A stretch of 64,000 nucleotides of DNA from Paragyromitra xinjiangensis (GCA_038503065.1 JBCAMK010000015.1:1178001-1242000); one strand, 5' to 3'. Numbered from the stretch's first letter, positions 10,632 through 23,099 are shown. Notes: a model not told the origin generated them from the letters alone. Numbers and translations are program-made.

Positions 10632-11680
10632 CTAAGTGGCACCCGCAATACTCAAATCGCGAATTTCCTGCAATACTTGCTCCACTCTCTGGTCAAGATG
10701 GCCTTGTGCATATTGTTCTCGGGTTGACGGGTCTAGGTACTGCTGCACTTGTGCCATCCGGGAATATGCCTCCGCACAGACTATAACACCAAATTAGCCA
10801 CACGTAACACGAGACACCGAGTCAGCGAGCAAGACTTACATCTAAGCTGTATCTTGACCAATGCCTCAAATGAGGGATCAAGGTACGGTACTCGCAGATC
10901 AATCAACTGCGGCAGCTCAGTGGTGAGCTGCTCATTCAACGCTTCATACACATCCTTCGCCATCTGCGCCTCCTTCTCAGTCCGAGGCAGCTTTCCAGGA
11001 TCCTTATCCGGCTTCTCGACCAGCTTCTTGACCTTTGCCCTCATCTGATCGTAATCCAGTAATTTGTGATTCCTCTTCTTGATACACTCATTGATATCCG
11101 GAAAGTATGCACAAAATCTCGATATCGGTTCCAAAACAGTGGTCCTATACGGTCCGTCGAGCGCTTTGATCGTCTCCGCATCGAGCTCGTCGACAGCCTG
11201 CTTGTAGGAGCGACTGACCCCGTCCTTAGTGCCAGCATCGCCATAGAAGGCATCAATGGTTTCAGCAATACGCATTTGGGAGGCCGTCATTGCTATGTAA
11301 ATAATTCGTTAATATCCCACTACACCTTATTAAAGCTTCAGCTCGGTGAAGAACAGAAAGAACATACCACGCAGAGCATCCAGATATCCTTTTGCTTCCT
11401 TCTGGAGCTTGGTTGCGGCGGATTCCATGGTACGGAACCGACGCTCCTCTACCTCATAGTCGCGATCGCTTGTTTTTTCGATTTGACCTTCGGAGTTCAC
11501 AGTCAGTGGCCGAGCTAGGTGGAGGAAGGACCCCGAGCTATTATTCCACACTTACCAGCTTTCATCATAACCTGGACCGTAGTCCGGTTCACGGTCTTTT
11601 TGAAACCTACGAGTTCATCAGTCAGCCCCGAGTTTCTTCAGCTTTTTTATCTCCGGATGCTTCGTACCTGCCCAACTCAT
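10632..11680 (-). CDS. RVS161: BAR-domain membrane-shaping protein Rvs161
   Basis: Five exons on the minus strand (11680-11668, 11606-11556, 11487-11368, 11292-10840, 10780-10632) give 261 residues. The first exon is only 13 nt (Met-Ser-Trp-Ala-Gly split). The protein starts MSWAGFKKTVNRTTVQVMMK. It continues with the family block EKTSDRDYEVEERRFRTME and LQKEAKGYLDALR, and ends ...REQYAQGHLDQRVEQVLQE then IRDLSIAGAT. It is all BAR domain, which forms a curved dimer (in yeast with Rvs167) that binds curved membrane during endocytic vesicle scission and actin organisation. Length matches the family (about 260). All five exon joins restore frame and family sequence, so the model is firm. Confidence 0.93.
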
Positions 11681-13087
11681 AGTTTAAACCTATAGATCCC
11701 ACAGGTTGGCTTCGGGTTGGTTTTTTTCAGGACCTTAAAGGTTGATGGAGGAACTGGTCGAAGGATCTTGAAAGAAGAGGGAAAGGCGGGATGGTGGTCA
11801 CTGGATTTCCAAGAAGTCCAAGACAGGCGACGAAGCAGAGTGCCGTGGACCGGTTTCGTCACCAAGCGGCAGTGCTGTGGCTTGGCAAGGATAGGCTTTT
11901 GGAAGTGGGTGCTCCCACTGCTTGGAGAGTCGCTGCGAACGTCGGAGAATTGCTTTTGATACAGAAATATCTCGGGAATACGATATCTCACTGGAATTCA
12001 CTCAGTTCTCGTTTCCGTTGACTGCTTATGAAGTAACTATTCCCGGGTTTTCACGTGACTTTATGTGTGGGTCACGGATTGTGACAACCCATCTAAGTCA
12101 ACACTTATCTTCTCAATCATTACCAATCCTCTCATCTTGAGAAAAGGGGGACCTATGCGAAAAGAGAAAAGTGCAATTAGTGGGTTCGCTCGCTCTTAGA
12201 ACCTAGTCGAAGTGCAAGTCTGCTACATACACCAGACAAATAGCCTTTCTGCGTTCAGAGTGCTTGAAGTATTGGTTAATAGAGAGCTGTCAACCCCCAG
12301 TATTCCAGGGCTAGATCACTCGATGATCCCTCTTGCTAAACCCTGCAAATAAAGTGGTGGATTGGATTGGAGCAAGGAATCTTCCTACCCCACACTTGAA
12401 TCTCTATATTGTTTTCTATTTGCTACAATAGTTATCATTCACTGATCGCCAGGGGCTTAAGCTGTCAGCTTTAGTCAGCCCATGTGTTTTTGAATATACC
12501 TAGCAGTTAGATTGTAACGCTGTCTTGCCGTCTCAACGAGAGATATAGGAGTCAATCAGGAATCACTAGTCCAGGCTCTGGCGGAAACCGCGGGTACAGT
12601 TTATCCGAGACCAGGGTCGTTCACATGGAAAACTTTAAAATGTGACCCCCAGTTGCGAGCATCACGGACCTACATCTCGAAGACTCACAGGAGAGCACTC
12701 GTTCTGGGTAACGGGGGACTATGGAGCCAACTGAGAGAGCCGCTTTCAGTTACAGAAATCCCTCAATTCAGATTGACAGCCGCATAATTACTGGAGTAAC
12801 CTCCGCATTAAAATGCTAACCTGGAGGACCCGGGATCAAAAATCCTCTAAACAAAACCTTGATAACGTTTTAAACCGCCAGATCCAAACACAAGGACCTT
12901 GTCGAACCCGTCATATCACTCGGTTTCTAGTGGCTTGGCAGTTACGTGATCTGCAGATTGAGGCTCTGTTCCCGCAGTAAACGTCCCGCAGTTTTGTTCC
13001 CGCAATTGAATAGCATAGGTAAGTGTTTGACATCACCATATAAACCTAATAGCATGTACTGATGGGCCTAGCTAGGGTTGGGTCACG
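11681..13087. other. Intergenic between RVS161 and MSY1
   Basis: This 1.4-kb divergent region has no supported gene. Frames over 11690-12140 are open on several strands but show no family resemblance. I found no tRNA cloverleaf. It includes the promoters of RVS161 (minus) and MSY1 (plus). Confidence 0.5.
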
Positions 13088-14895
13088 ATGCCACCTCCAT
13101 CAATTGCCACAACAGCTACTCTACTGTTCCGGTCCCGAATACGGAAAACAATAGCTCACACAACCTTCTCCCAGGCTTATTTCCGGAGGAATTATTCCCT
13201 CCAAGCAACAGCATCCAATGGCTTTCAGAAAGGAAAGACACTACTTCAGCAGCTACATGAGAGGGAGCTGGTAGAAACTGTTACTGGGTGGGTAGAGAAA
13301 CAAACCATCTTGAAGTTTACTTATATGCCTACGAATACAATTTCTGATAAAGATAAACTCCCTCAGAACAGATGGTGCTCTAGATAAATTCATTGAATCC
13401 GCCCCCGTGACCACCTACGCCGGTGTTGACCCTACAGCTAACTCCCTTCATGTGGGACATCTTCTCCCGCTTATGAACCTTTTGCATTTTTATCTTAATG
13501 GGCATCACTCTATAGCACTCGTATGTTCCACTATTTCTATACCTCTTAGTATCTCTCTATCAGTGCAGACGCTAACCATTACGAAGGTTGGCAAAGCCAC
13601 GGCGTCCGTCGGTGACCCCTCTGGCCGCACAACGGAGCGTGACTCGATAGAGTCTCGTCGTCTCCAAAATTCCTTCGATAGTCTCTGGCGGCAGATCGAT
13701 AGGTTTTTCGAGGCTGGGACAAAGTACGCGCTTGAACGGGGATACAGTGAGGGGAAAGTGGGAAAGAGGGAGTTGGTGACGAATGGAGAGTGGCTGGATA
13801 AACTGGGTTTCGTGGAGTTTTTGAATATCGTGGGGAAACATGTTAGAGTTAGTCAGATGCTGGCGAGGGAAAGGTAAGTGTTCTGTCTTTCAAACAAATT
13901 AGAAAAAAAAATGAGAGGATAGTAGTGACTGATGATGTGTAGTGTGAAGGGGAGGATGAATACAGGACAAGGTATCAATTTCGCCGAATTTACGTATCAG
14001 CTACTGCAGTCATACGATTTCTGGCATTTACATCATCATAAAAACTGTCGTTTACAGGTACCATATCTCCCTACTCCTCAGCTCGAAGTTCTTCCAACCT
14101 ATATTCACATTTCCCCAGATCGGTGGAAATGATCAATTCGGCAACATAACAGCGGGCATCGACCTTATCTCCAAGTTAAGAAAATCACCAACCGAAGCCC
14201 TTACAACCGAGAACGTCCCCTCCCCATCCTCCAACAGCTTCGACCCAGCCTACGGTCTCACCGTACCCCTCCTCACCACTCCCTCCGGCGAAAAATTCGG
14301 CAAATCCGCCGGCAACGCAGTCTGGCTTGACGAAAACCTCACGTCTCCGTTCGAACTCTACCAGTTTTTTGTCCGCCTCCCAGATGAAGTCATCGGGAAG
14401 TATTTGAAGATGTTTACCCTTCTTCCTGTTCCCAAGGTGGAGGAAGAGCTAGATACACATTTTGCCTCGCCGGATAAACGGAGTGCGCAGCATCTTCTTG
14501 CGAATGAAGTAGTTACTATGATCCACGGTGCGTCCAAGGCTTCTCAGGCAGCTATGCAGACTCGACTTCTATTCCCAGCGCCTGGAGACCACCCGAACTT
14601 CTCTGCGAAGGAGATACTTGAGAATTTCGCGGGGGGTCAGCATGGTGGGGTGATTGAGGTTTTGAGGGGTGAGGTGGTGGGGCAGCTGGTGTCGAAGCTG
14701 GCTCGGCAAATTGGGGCTGTGAATACGAGGGGAGAGGCGGACAATATGATTAAAGGAGGAGGGTTGTATGTGGGACTGGAGAATAAAAAGGTGACAGATG
14801 TGAAGGCGAGAGTGGAAGAAGAGTGGCTAGTAGATGGGGAAGTGCTTGTGGTAAGGTTTGGGAAGGGGAGGTTTGTGATTGTTAGAGCCATTTAG
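13088..14895 (+). CDS. MSY1: Mitochondrial tyrosyl-tRNA synthetase
   Basis: Five exons (13088-13287, 13367-13520, 13587-13873, 13943-14057, 14119-14895) give 510 residues. The N-terminus is basic and hydroxylated with few acidic residues, typical of a mitochondrial presequence. The class I catalytic core shows [20 protein letters not shown] (HIGH-type motif HVGH). It continues with [30 protein letters not shown], the tyrosine-specific [18 protein letters not shown], and the KMSKS-equivalent [13 protein letters not shown]. The C-terminal part ([19 protein letters not shown]) fits an S4-like RNA-binding domain. It charges mitochondrial tRNA-Tyr in the matrix; fungal relatives (for example CYT-18) also help group I intron splicing, but that is not shown here. 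All introns are GT-AG, and the one before exon 3 has GCTAAC. Confidence 0.93.
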
Positions 14896-15107
14896 GGTTT
14901 GGGAGAGGACCTATTTCACTTTGATCTCCCATCTTTTCCTGGGGTTTGGGGTTATGGCTCATTGTGGATACAAATTTAGAGTACGAGCTTACGGACAGTG
15001 CGAGGAACGCTTAGGCCAAAAAAATCAAAGAACTCCATTATTTTTACCAGTAAAAAAATAGACATTGACAACATTTCCAAATCCCCGCAAGCTTACCATC
15101 TATATTT

Positions 15108-16138
15108 CTATACTAGCAAGACACTATCCGCCATAATTGAAATGTTAGTCACCGTTTGAGGGCCCACTAAAATCAAAAGTATTCGGGGAACTTACGCATT
15201 AACACATCCGTCGTTCTCAGGGTTATTGGTGATCTGTGCCCATCTACCCCAGACAACCTTACCGCTGGCAGTCACCATACCCAATTCACTGACGTTTACT
15301 TCAATGATTGTACCCTTGGTCAAGACACCAAGCTGGGTATACATAGGAGACTGCGGATTCTTCTTGACGCTCAGAAGCGGAAGCTGAACGGTCACACCGA
15401 GCTCGGGGTGGGTGACGTTCGCCTTCTTATAACGCAAACCCATAGGCCTGATGAAACGTTCATACTTGACTGGTCTCCTCGTGAAATCACTACCAACTAA
15501 ACACCCACTGAATCAATACCACACTTGAATGCCCATCAACCCACTTTGAATAAACCTACCGAATGTTGGTTTCGTAATAACCCTCTTCCAGCCCTTCTTC
15601 GCCGTCTTCTTCCCTGTCTTCACAACCTTAAACATCTCCTCCTCCGAAATACCCCTCACCTTCGGCAGCGGCACACTGAACTTCGCCGCCTTCTCCGCAC
15701 GCTTCTGCTTGATCGCCGTAGACAGCGCCTTCGCATTATTCGGCTGGGTACGGTCGAGCAAGTACGGTGGCAACGGGTTGGCGGAGGGCTCGGAGGGTCC
15801 GTCTGATTTGACGTTCTTTTGCTCGTGCTGCTTGAGCGTCTTTTTCATCTGGATCTTCTCCGCATGACGCTTCTTGGCGTAGAGTTTGGCTCTCAGGCCG
15901 TGGAATTTCTGTGCATTCTGGGATTGCTTGTGACCTTCACGGGCGAGCCTCTTGCGTCTGTGGAGAGATTAGTTTCGTGGGCTGGATGAGAAGGATGGGA
16001 GTTTGTACTTTCGCTCATCGTGATCAAGCCTAGAGTGATAGTTAGCATAGGCACCTGTCAATGATTGTGGAGGAGAAAAAGAACAAACCTCTTCCCGTGC
16101 AGCTTCTGCCAACGTTCGATATACTCGTTCTGAGGCAT
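15108..16138 (-). CDS. NSA2: Ribosome biogenesis protein Nsa2
   Basis: Five exons on the minus strand (16138-16089, 16029-16009, 15957-15560, 15496-15196, 15123-15108) give 261 residues, the usual family length. It begins [20 protein letters not shown], followed by basic helices ([17 protein letters not shown]). The conserved C-terminal beta-barrel follows, with [33 protein letters not shown] and ending [15 protein letters not shown]. Nsa2 is a 60S pre-ribosome assembly factor that acts in the nucleolus and nucleus before release of 27SB processing. The second exon is 21 nt and the last coding exon only 16 nt (Val-Leu-Leu-Val and stop). Without this last exon the protein would end early at NA, so the small exon is supported by the family C-terminus. 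The gene is divergent from ORC1 with 251 bp between start codons. Confidence 0.95.
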
Positions 16139-16389
16139 TGTGGCGGTAGGTCAGAATGCTGTGGTGTAGTTGGGAGATAGTGGGGGTTGAAGTCTCGACC
16201 TTAACGTTAAAAGCAACCCAAGAAGTTTTCGAGCGAAATCTTGGCACCTGACGGTTCGTGCTCCACGTGACTCTTGGCGCGGACCACTTTATCCGCGCGT
16301 CTTCCCCTGAGTCTTACTGTAGCAACGCGTTGCCGTCCCCTTGTTTTCTTGTTTACCGTTGATTCTCGCCTCGTTACTTCGCTGCAACA

Positions 16390-18863
16390 ATGGCTCCTGC
16401 AAATATTTCACCCCCGCACAAGGGCAAAAAAACTACTAGCCTCTCCCGCGCACGGAAGCTATTGCGCGGTGTTGCCCGTGAGGATTCTGATGATGAGCTG
16501 GGAGACGAGGATATTCCGTGGGAGTGGGTTTATTCGGCGGAGCCGGATACGTTTGATCAGGTTGGACGGGATGAGATTAATGGTGAGAAACGAGTGATTA
16601 TCAGCGCACGCATGGGCGGGTTTGATGTCAGTATTGGGGACTGTGTGTTTATCAAGGGTGAGGGTTTGCAAGGCGAGGCCTACGTGGGGATGATTTGTGA
16701 GTTTCAGGAGGAGGAGAGAAGAAAGGAGGATGGTGGGGGGGTTGAGATGATGGCGAATGTCATGTGGTTTTCGACGGAGTTTGAGGTTAAGAATAAGGAG
16801 AAGAAGCGAATGGATTTTTTACCGGTGGGTTTGTTGTTTATTCTATTTCGTCTTCTGCTTCAATTGCTTACTTTTGGGTCTAGAATGAACTTTACATCAA
16901 TCCGTCCTACAACTTCTGTCCGCTGTCATCGATCAATGGCCGAGCGAGGGTCATGTCTCCAACTAAATTCAACCAGACCTATCCCAGCGGTGTGCCAAAG
17001 AAATCGAGAGATCACGGGAAAGTGTTTGTCTGCCGCCGAGGTTGCAACCCGAGAACGGCAACCTACACCTCCGAATTCGACTGGGACGAAATCTACAAAG
17101 GCCGAGACACAAACATCTTCCTCATCGGCGAGCTTGTCCGAAAAGGAACCAAAGCAACCCGCAAGAAGACCAAACCCGCCGCCCCTGAGAAACCTGACGG
17201 CCGTCGGAAACGGCGCAGAAAGGTTTTAGACTCTAACAACGAGGTCGAGTCTGACTGGGAAAAGGAGCGTAGCGTTTCTCCTATTCTAGAGGAGGAAGAT
17301 GATGAGTTTGATGTCGAAGACGCAAACTTCAGGAGTCGCAGCAAGACCCCACACACACCAAGCAAGAAGCGGAAGACAGGTTCTGCATTCTCCACGCCAA
17401 CCCGTAGGACGCCTACCAGCGCACGGAAATTCACGACTCCAACCCAGAAGAAGATCACTATCAAAAAGCCACTCCTCTTCACCCCACTCTCAACAAGAAC
17501 TCTCTCTCCCACAACCCACCTTAGCACTCCTTATGCTCTCGCCCGCCACCGTCTCCATGTCTCCACCCTTCCCGCATCACTCCCATGCCGTGAAGCGGAA
17601 TTTAGTGAAGTGTACTCGCATCTCTCAGCAGCCATCACAGAAGGCACCGGAAGCTGCATCTACATCTCCGGCACCCCCGGCACCGGCAAAACCGCCACCG
17701 TCCGAGAAGTCATTTCCCAGCTCCAACACATGGTCCAACTTGAAGAGCTCGATGACTTCACATTCGTCGAGATTAACGGGATGAAGGTGACGGATCCACA
17801 TCAGTCTTATTCGCTTCTATGGGAAGCAATCAAGGGTGACCGGGTCAGCCCATCTCAGGCGCTTGGGCTGCTGGAAAGCGAGTTTAGCACACCATCTCCA
17901 AGACGGGTGCCGTGTGTTGTCTTGATGGATGAGTTGGATCAGCTGGTGACGAAGGGACAAGGAGTTATGTATAATTTCTTCAATTGGCCTGGTGGACGGT
18001 ATAGTAGGTTGATTGTGTTGGCTGTCGCAAACACTATGGACTTGCCAGAGAGGACTCTGAGTAACAAGATCTCTTCAAGATTAGGTATGCTTTATACTCC
18101 TACTGTCTAAGGTTTAGACTTTTACTAACTGAAATATCCAGGTCTCACACGTATCACTTTCCCTGGTTATACCCACTCTCAGCTCATGACAATCATTCAA
18201 TCCCGCCTCGAAGGCGTCCCAGGCAATATCGTCGACCCAGACGCCGTCCAATTTGCATCTCGAAAAGTAGCGGCGGTGTCTGGCGACGCTCGGCGCGCCC
18301 TCGACATTTGCCGTCGCGCTGTTGAGATTGTTGAATATGCGCCCCCGAAGGATAATACTGATAACTCTGCACCAGACACACCCTCACGCAATGGCCGCTC
18401 TACAAAAGCTGGTCTGCAATCGGAAGTCAATGGTGCTGGTGGTGGTATCAAAGCTGGTGGGAGGGTGACAATTGCGACTGTGAAGCAGGCTATTTTAGAG
18501 GCGACGTCGAGCCCGCTGCAGGTGTACCTGAAGACTTGTCCGCTTGCGTCGAAGGTATTCCTTGTTGCGCTGTTGGTGAGGTGCAGGAGGTCTGGCGTTG
18601 GGGAAGGGGTGCTGAGGGATGTGATGGATGAGGCTGGGAGGATTGTTAAGATTCAGGAGGTGGGAGAAGAGGAACTAGGAGGTGGTCCAAGGGTGCATGG
18701 GATTGAGGGAGCGCTGAAAGGGCTTGTTGAGGCAGGTGTGGTGAGCTTGGAGAAGAAGGGAGGTGGGGGTGGAAGGGTACGGTTTTTGATCGCGGAGGAG
18801 GAGGTGAAAAGTGCATTGAGGGATGATACTGATATAGGAGCCGTCGTGGGGAGGACGGGGTAG
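16390..18863 (+). CDS. ORC1: Origin recognition complex subunit 1
   Basis: Three exons (16390-16824, 16884-18084, 18142-18863) give 785 residues. The N-terminal third has a BAH domain (about residues 35-200; IPWEWVYSAE, ISIGDCVF-like strand, EWDEIYKGRDTN-type region) that binds nucleosomes. A basic, Ser/Thr/Pro-rich disordered linker contains several possible CDK sites (TP, SP). Then comes an AAA+ ATPase with Walker A GTPGTGKT (about residues 408-415), Walker B VVLMDELD (about 490-497), sensor region LAVANTMDLPERTL and arginine-containing SSRLGLTRITFPGYT. A C-terminal winged helix completes it (SPLQVYLKTCPLASKVFLVA). Orc1 is the ATP-hydrolysing subunit of the origin recognition complex that loads MCM helicase in the nucleus. 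Length and domain order fit the family, and both splice joins restore conserved sequence. Confidence 0.95.
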
Positions 18864-19151
18864 TGTTTGAGTATTGGGGTGTAATGGTTTTGGACTGTAG
18901 AGTTATACCATTCTTTTCTACTTTCATTTGTTTAGCGGGCTGTCTCAGCGTTTTGGGAACGTAGCGGGATTTTACTGGTAATGGATGTTTGTTTATAGTT
19001 TTCATTACGATAGAGTATGATACCAACTTAAGATTTTCGAATCTCATGAAGCAGACCTCTAAGCCGAAGGCCATACTACACCACACAAATATATTACATT
19101 ATCTATCCCCATCATTTAACCCCCCAAAAAACACACCCAACACCATCCACC

Positions 19152-19544
19152 CTACTCCCTATCCAAATACTCCGCAATCTCATCATCACTATCATTCTCC
19201 TCCTCCCTCAGCCTCGCATCTTCACGCGCCTTCTCCTTCTGCCGTCTCTTGAGCTTCACCCCCCAACTATCATCATCCTCATCATCCGTCTCCTCGCCAG
19301 CCGGCTTCCTCCTCGCATCCATCGCAGCATGCGACGACTCCTCACTCGGATCGATCTCGCGCGCATGGTCGCGTTCTTGGAACTTTGCTTGCATCTTGAG
19401 GATGTAGGGGCGCAGGAGAAGGTAGCCTCCGAGGATTATTACCATGCGCAGGATCTCGCCGGGCTTGTACACGCGTCCGAGGAAGATTATCGTGTTGTCG
19501 GGTTGGAGGATGTACTGGTGGAGGAGGGAGTTTAGGGATTCCAT
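19152..19544 (-). CDS. PGA2: Pga2-like ER membrane trafficking protein
   Basis: Single-exon frame of 130 residues starting MESLNSLLHQYILQPDN. One predicted membrane helix is visible (LRMVIILGGYLLLRPYIL, about residues 33-50). A charged cytosolic tail follows with ETDDEDDDSWGVKLKRRQKE and an acidic end DSDDEIAEYLDRE. The overall layout and the RPYI...W(G)xKLKRRQ pattern match Pga2, an endoplasmic reticulum/nuclear envelope protein needed for processing and export of Gas1 and alkaline phosphatase in yeast. The reading frame stays open for 55 codons upstream of 19544. The MESL start was chosen because the upstream part is Pro/Ser/His-rich leader-like sequence and family members begin at this point. 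The gene is convergent with ORC1. Confidence 0.82.
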   Translation of the reverse strand: MESLNSLLHQYILQPDNTIIFLGRVYKPGEILRMVIILGGYLLLRPYILKMQAKFQERDHAREIDPSEESSHAAMDARRKPAGEETDDEDDDSWGVKLKRRQKEKAREDARLREEENDSDDEIAEYLDRE

Positions 19545-20189
19545 TTTTGGGTTTGGGTGGTTGTGGTTGTGCGATGGGAGGATGGAGGAGGGTTTGGAGG
19601 TGAAGAGATGTGGTGGGCTTGGCGGTTGATGAGTTTTTCGGTGGTTGTGTTGAGTGGTGGTTGTGTTGAGTGGCGCTTGTGTGGTTTTATCGGCTGGAAA
19701 ATCACGCAAATGGGTTTTAGGTGTCGTGTTCTTTTAGGTAAGTGGGAGGTCAATGATCTGGGTGACGGGTAGATCTTGCGCGATGTCGGTGTGGATTTCT
19801 ACGGGACTATACTTACAGAACACGAGTAATTCATTGTGATCACGCTGGATCGAATTACTAAGCAGAAGCGGAAGTTGCTCAAAAGTGCTCGTTTGGTGAT
19901 CCTGTCTTGAATTAATTGAAGCAAAGATATATTCAAGGATATTTAAGGCTTTGGAGAGTTGGTTTATCGAATAACCACTTAAGGCTACTTTGCAGAGTAG
20001 AATGGGAAGGGAGGTTATTGAATCAGTACCCAGCGCAGGCAGAAGGACATGCGAGTGATATCTCATGAAACACAAATATACGAAACAAAGCCCGTACTGC
20101 AAACTCGAAATAATTGATGTATTATTATCCCAGATGAGCCACCTAAAGAAACCGAACCACCCAATCTTCCAGAACAAGAAATCCACTCC
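19545..20189. other. Intergenic between PGA2 and ALG2
   Basis: This region is 5' of PGA2 and 3' of ALG2, both on the minus strand. A 150-codon minus-strand frame at 19734-20186 has no family signature and unlike-coding composition. I see no RNA gene. Confidence 0.5.
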
Positions 20190-21625
20190 CTACCACAAAA
20201 CCACAACCGCAACAACCCCCACAACCCCCACCAACGCCCAAACCCACCCCACCCCCAACCCCTTCTTCGCAATCCCCTCAAACTCCCCCTCCAACCTCTC
20301 CGCCATCCTCTCCTTCGAAAACTCCTCCACAACCCTCCTCCTCCCCCTCCTCCCCATCCCCCTAACCTCCTCCTCCCCCATCCCCAACACCATCCTCATA
20401 ACCCCCACCCACGCCTCCTCCTCCGCAGGCCTCAACCACCCCGTCACCCCCTCCTCCACAGTCTCCAACGGGCCCCCGCTATTATGCGCCAGCACCGGAA
20501 CCCCAGCCAACATCGCCTCCAACGGAACAATCCCAAAATGCTCTCTAGCAGGCGTGTAACATAATAGTCTCGCAGTGCGCAGTAAATGCGACTTCAGCGT
20601 CGCCGGGATCGATAACAGGAACAACACATCCGTATCATCCGGGACCGACAAACTCGAGATAAAGTTCTTGCTCGTAACACACCTAAGCCCCAGCTTAGCA
20701 CACAGCGTCGTGAGGTCGTTATGGTAGCTCACGTTCTCGCCGACTCGCGGGTCGTAGCCTCCGGCGACGACGAGACGCGTGTGGGTGCGCTCGGAGGGGG
20801 TCAAGAGGGCGAAGGCGCGGATTGCGAGGTCGATGTTTTTCTTCCGCTCAAAGCGGTTGATGGATAGGAGGGTTTGTTTAGATGGTGGGAGGAAGGGGTC
20901 GGTTGATAGGGAGGAGTCCTTCCGGGTGGGAGTGGTGTCGACGCATGGGTAGACTACGTGGGGGGGGGGTTGGATGTGGGGGAAGGCGGTGTGGAAGACG
21001 GATTTGGTGAAGTTGCTGTTGACCACTATTGCGTCGGCGAGACTGGTGGTGGCGGCTTCGAACCAGTCGAAGGGGAGGCGGTAGAGGGACTTGAGGAGGG
21101 AGTGGCGGGCGGCGAGGAGGTAGTCGGGGAAGTGGCAGTAGAAGAGGATCTTGGTGCGGGGGGAGAAGAGGTGGAGGAGGGGGATGCTGGCGGAGAGCTG
21201 GTCAATGAAGATGTAGTCGTAGTTGGAGAGCTGGGAGGAGAGGAGGAGGGCGAGGGTTAGGTGGAGCTGGCGCAGGATTGCGCAGAGGATGGAGAAGCGG
21301 CCGAGGAGATTGGGGGGGAAGATTGTATTCCCCGAGACGTGGACTTTGAGGGTGCCTGGAGAGTGTTAGAGATATATCTGAATGCAGATTGACTGAGAAT
21401 AGGAGCTGAAGAGAACTCCAGACTGTCCATACCATCGCGGGCTTCATCGAAGCAGTGTCGTGGATCGCAGTGGGAGGTGTAAATAGTGACTGAATGCCCA
21501 CGATCCTGCAGACCGACAGCTGCATCCACGACCAGACGCTCTGCACCTCCAATCCCGAGATCAGGGTGAATAAAGAGGATCCGTTTCGGTGATTTCGCCT
21601 TTGTAGATTTCGAACGTGAAGCCAT
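20190..21625 (-). CDS. ALG2: Alpha-1,3/1,6-mannosyltransferase Alg2
   Basis: Two exons on the minus strand (21625-21433, 21355-20190) give 452 residues. Alg2 adds the second and third mannoses to the lipid-linked oligosaccharide on the cytosolic face of the ER. The GT-B glycosyltransferase (family GT4) shows the N-terminal [20 protein letters not shown]. It continues with the block [20 protein letters not shown] across the intron, then [30 protein letters not shown] and the nucleotide-sugar motif [21 protein letters not shown] hydrophobic C-terminal tail ([18 protein letters not shown]) fits membrane attachment. The first in-frame ATG is at 21625; the open frame upstream has none. The splice is GT-AG and restores the family sequence. 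The gene is divergent from DSC3 with 146 bp between start codons, so a shared promoter is likely. Confidence 0.95.
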
Positions 21626-21771
21626 GACTGTCTGAATTCCTGAGATCTCCGACGTTGACGCGTTACATCCAACCCCTGCGGCTCCAACCAAGCTGTCGCA
21701 GTAGGGCCTGCAGTACTATACGTATACAACCCCCCCGTATTCTACACTCCCCCTTCTACACTCCCCCCGTC

Positions 21772-22622
21772 ATGGGCGAACCTTCCTCCTCCTCCCCCTC
21801 CTCCTCTAATACTCCGCAGGACCCCCCCTCGCCGCTGTCGCTAAACATCCGTTTCGCCATCTCACTCCCGGACATACCCATCTTCGTCGCAAACCCCCCC
21901 ACCACCACCGTTTCCGCACTCAAACGACAAATCCGAGATGTCCTCCCAGCAGAGCAATCGCGACGGCGACTCCGACTGATCCATTCCGGAAAAGTGCTCT
22001 CCGACTCGGCAACGCTCGGATCGCAAATACAGACGCCGAGAGCACCGCCAAAGTCGACGAGTGTGAAAGGGAAGGAGAAAGCTTCGGATGGGGAAGAGCC
22101 GAGAAGGGTGGTCTACCTCCATTGCAGTGTTGGCGATGAGCTCTCGGATGAAGAGCTAGCGAAGGAGGCGGAGAATAAAGAGGTAGCTCTACCGTGTTCT
22201 GGTGTGTTTAGTGTTACTGATGATGTTAGACCGCTCCTGCTGCTGCCCCGCCGAGGACCACCCTGCCGCAGCCACTGGGGTTTGATCGCCTGCTTTCCGC
22301 GGGGTTTACAGAGTCGGATGTTGCTTCGTTGAGGTCTCAGTTCAATAGACTACATGGGTATGGACGTGATGAGGAGGAGAACGCGCGGTTGCTGGAGGAT
22401 AGGTGGATTGATGAGTCTGCGGGACAGGGTGCTGAGCTGGCGGACGGGAGTCCGGCGGGGAGCTACGAGGATATGTTTGTGGGGACGGCTATTGGCTTCT
22501 TCTGGCCTGTGGCCATCTTCCTGATGCGGGAGGAGGGGGTCTTTACGAAGAGGAGACAGATGGCGATAGTGGCGGGATTGCTGGTGAATCTGGCGGTTTC
22601 GGTGTTGAAGCTCTCGTCGTGA
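21772..22622 (+). CDS. DSC3: DSC ubiquitin ligase complex subunit 3
   Basis: Two exons (21772-22182, 22230-22622; intron 47 nt) give 267 residues. After a Ser/Pro-rich start there is a ubiquitin-like fold (LNIRFAISLPDIPIFVAN, RQIRDVLPAEQSRRRLRLIH, SGKVLSDSATLG). The conserved C-terminal part has GFDRLLSAGFTESDVASLRS, QFNRLHGYGRDEEENARLLE and DRWIDES. Two membrane helices follow (MFVGTAIGFFWPVAIFL and MAIVAGLLVNLAVSVL). This is the architecture of Dsc3, a scaffold subunit of the Golgi/endosome DSC E3 ligase. That complex cleaves and activates SREBP-type factors in many fungi and supports membrane protein quality control. A gene for another subunit, DSC2, is at 36.6 kb. The predicted intron is not a multiple of three and must be removed to keep frame. 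Confidence 0.9.
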
Positions 22623-22723
22623 GGGGATTGCGTATTTATTGTAGGATATTCTGGGTTCTCTGTATATGTAGCTGTCTGAGCTATTGGAATATCTGTTCTG
22701 TGGGGGTGGATCTGTTATGTTTT

Positions 22724-22945
22724 TATTCTCCTGTTATATTTGGGTAGTAAATGAATCACTACTACTATATTCTCCTGTTATGTTTGGATAGTAAATGAAT
22801 TACTACTATTATATTCTCTTATTCTATTTGATACGTAAATTAATTACTACTACTCTCCTATTCTATTTGATACGTAAATTAATTACTACTACTCTCCTAT
22901 TCTATTTAATACGTAAATTAATTACATGTACTACTACTATATTCC
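22724..22945. repeat. Imperfect tandem repeat (about five 39-45-bp units)
   Basis: Five head-to-tail units of roughly 39-45 bp. Each has a TTCTCCT(G/A)TTATATTTG-like start, a GTAAATGAATTA or CGTAAATTAATTA core and a (CTA)n end. The last unit carries TACATGTA. The units become more alike toward the 3' side (units 3-5 share ATACGTAAATTAATTACTAC). The array lies between DSC3 and ENP2, in the DSC3 3' region. A related core followed by a (TAC)n tract is found at 41003-41063. Confidence 0.8.
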
Positions 22946-23099
22946 CTCAATCACCAAATCTCACTCGTCTCCGCCAAGCCTCACAACGCGGCTCAAATTT
23001 TCCACTTTAAAGAGAATCTTCATCTTCAACTTCAACTTCAACCCCACCACCATCACAATTGAGCAGCACCACAATTGAGCATCACAACTGCCCAATACA

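Noticed and set aside
13288..13366. Read-through of MSY1 first intron as coding
   Set aside because: Reading through reaches a stop at 13384. Splicing joins VTG to TDGALDKF and keeps the synthetase frame.
22724..22945. CRISPR-like array
   Set aside because: Units are directly adjacent without spacers of constant length, and the window is eukaryotic; it is a minisatellite.
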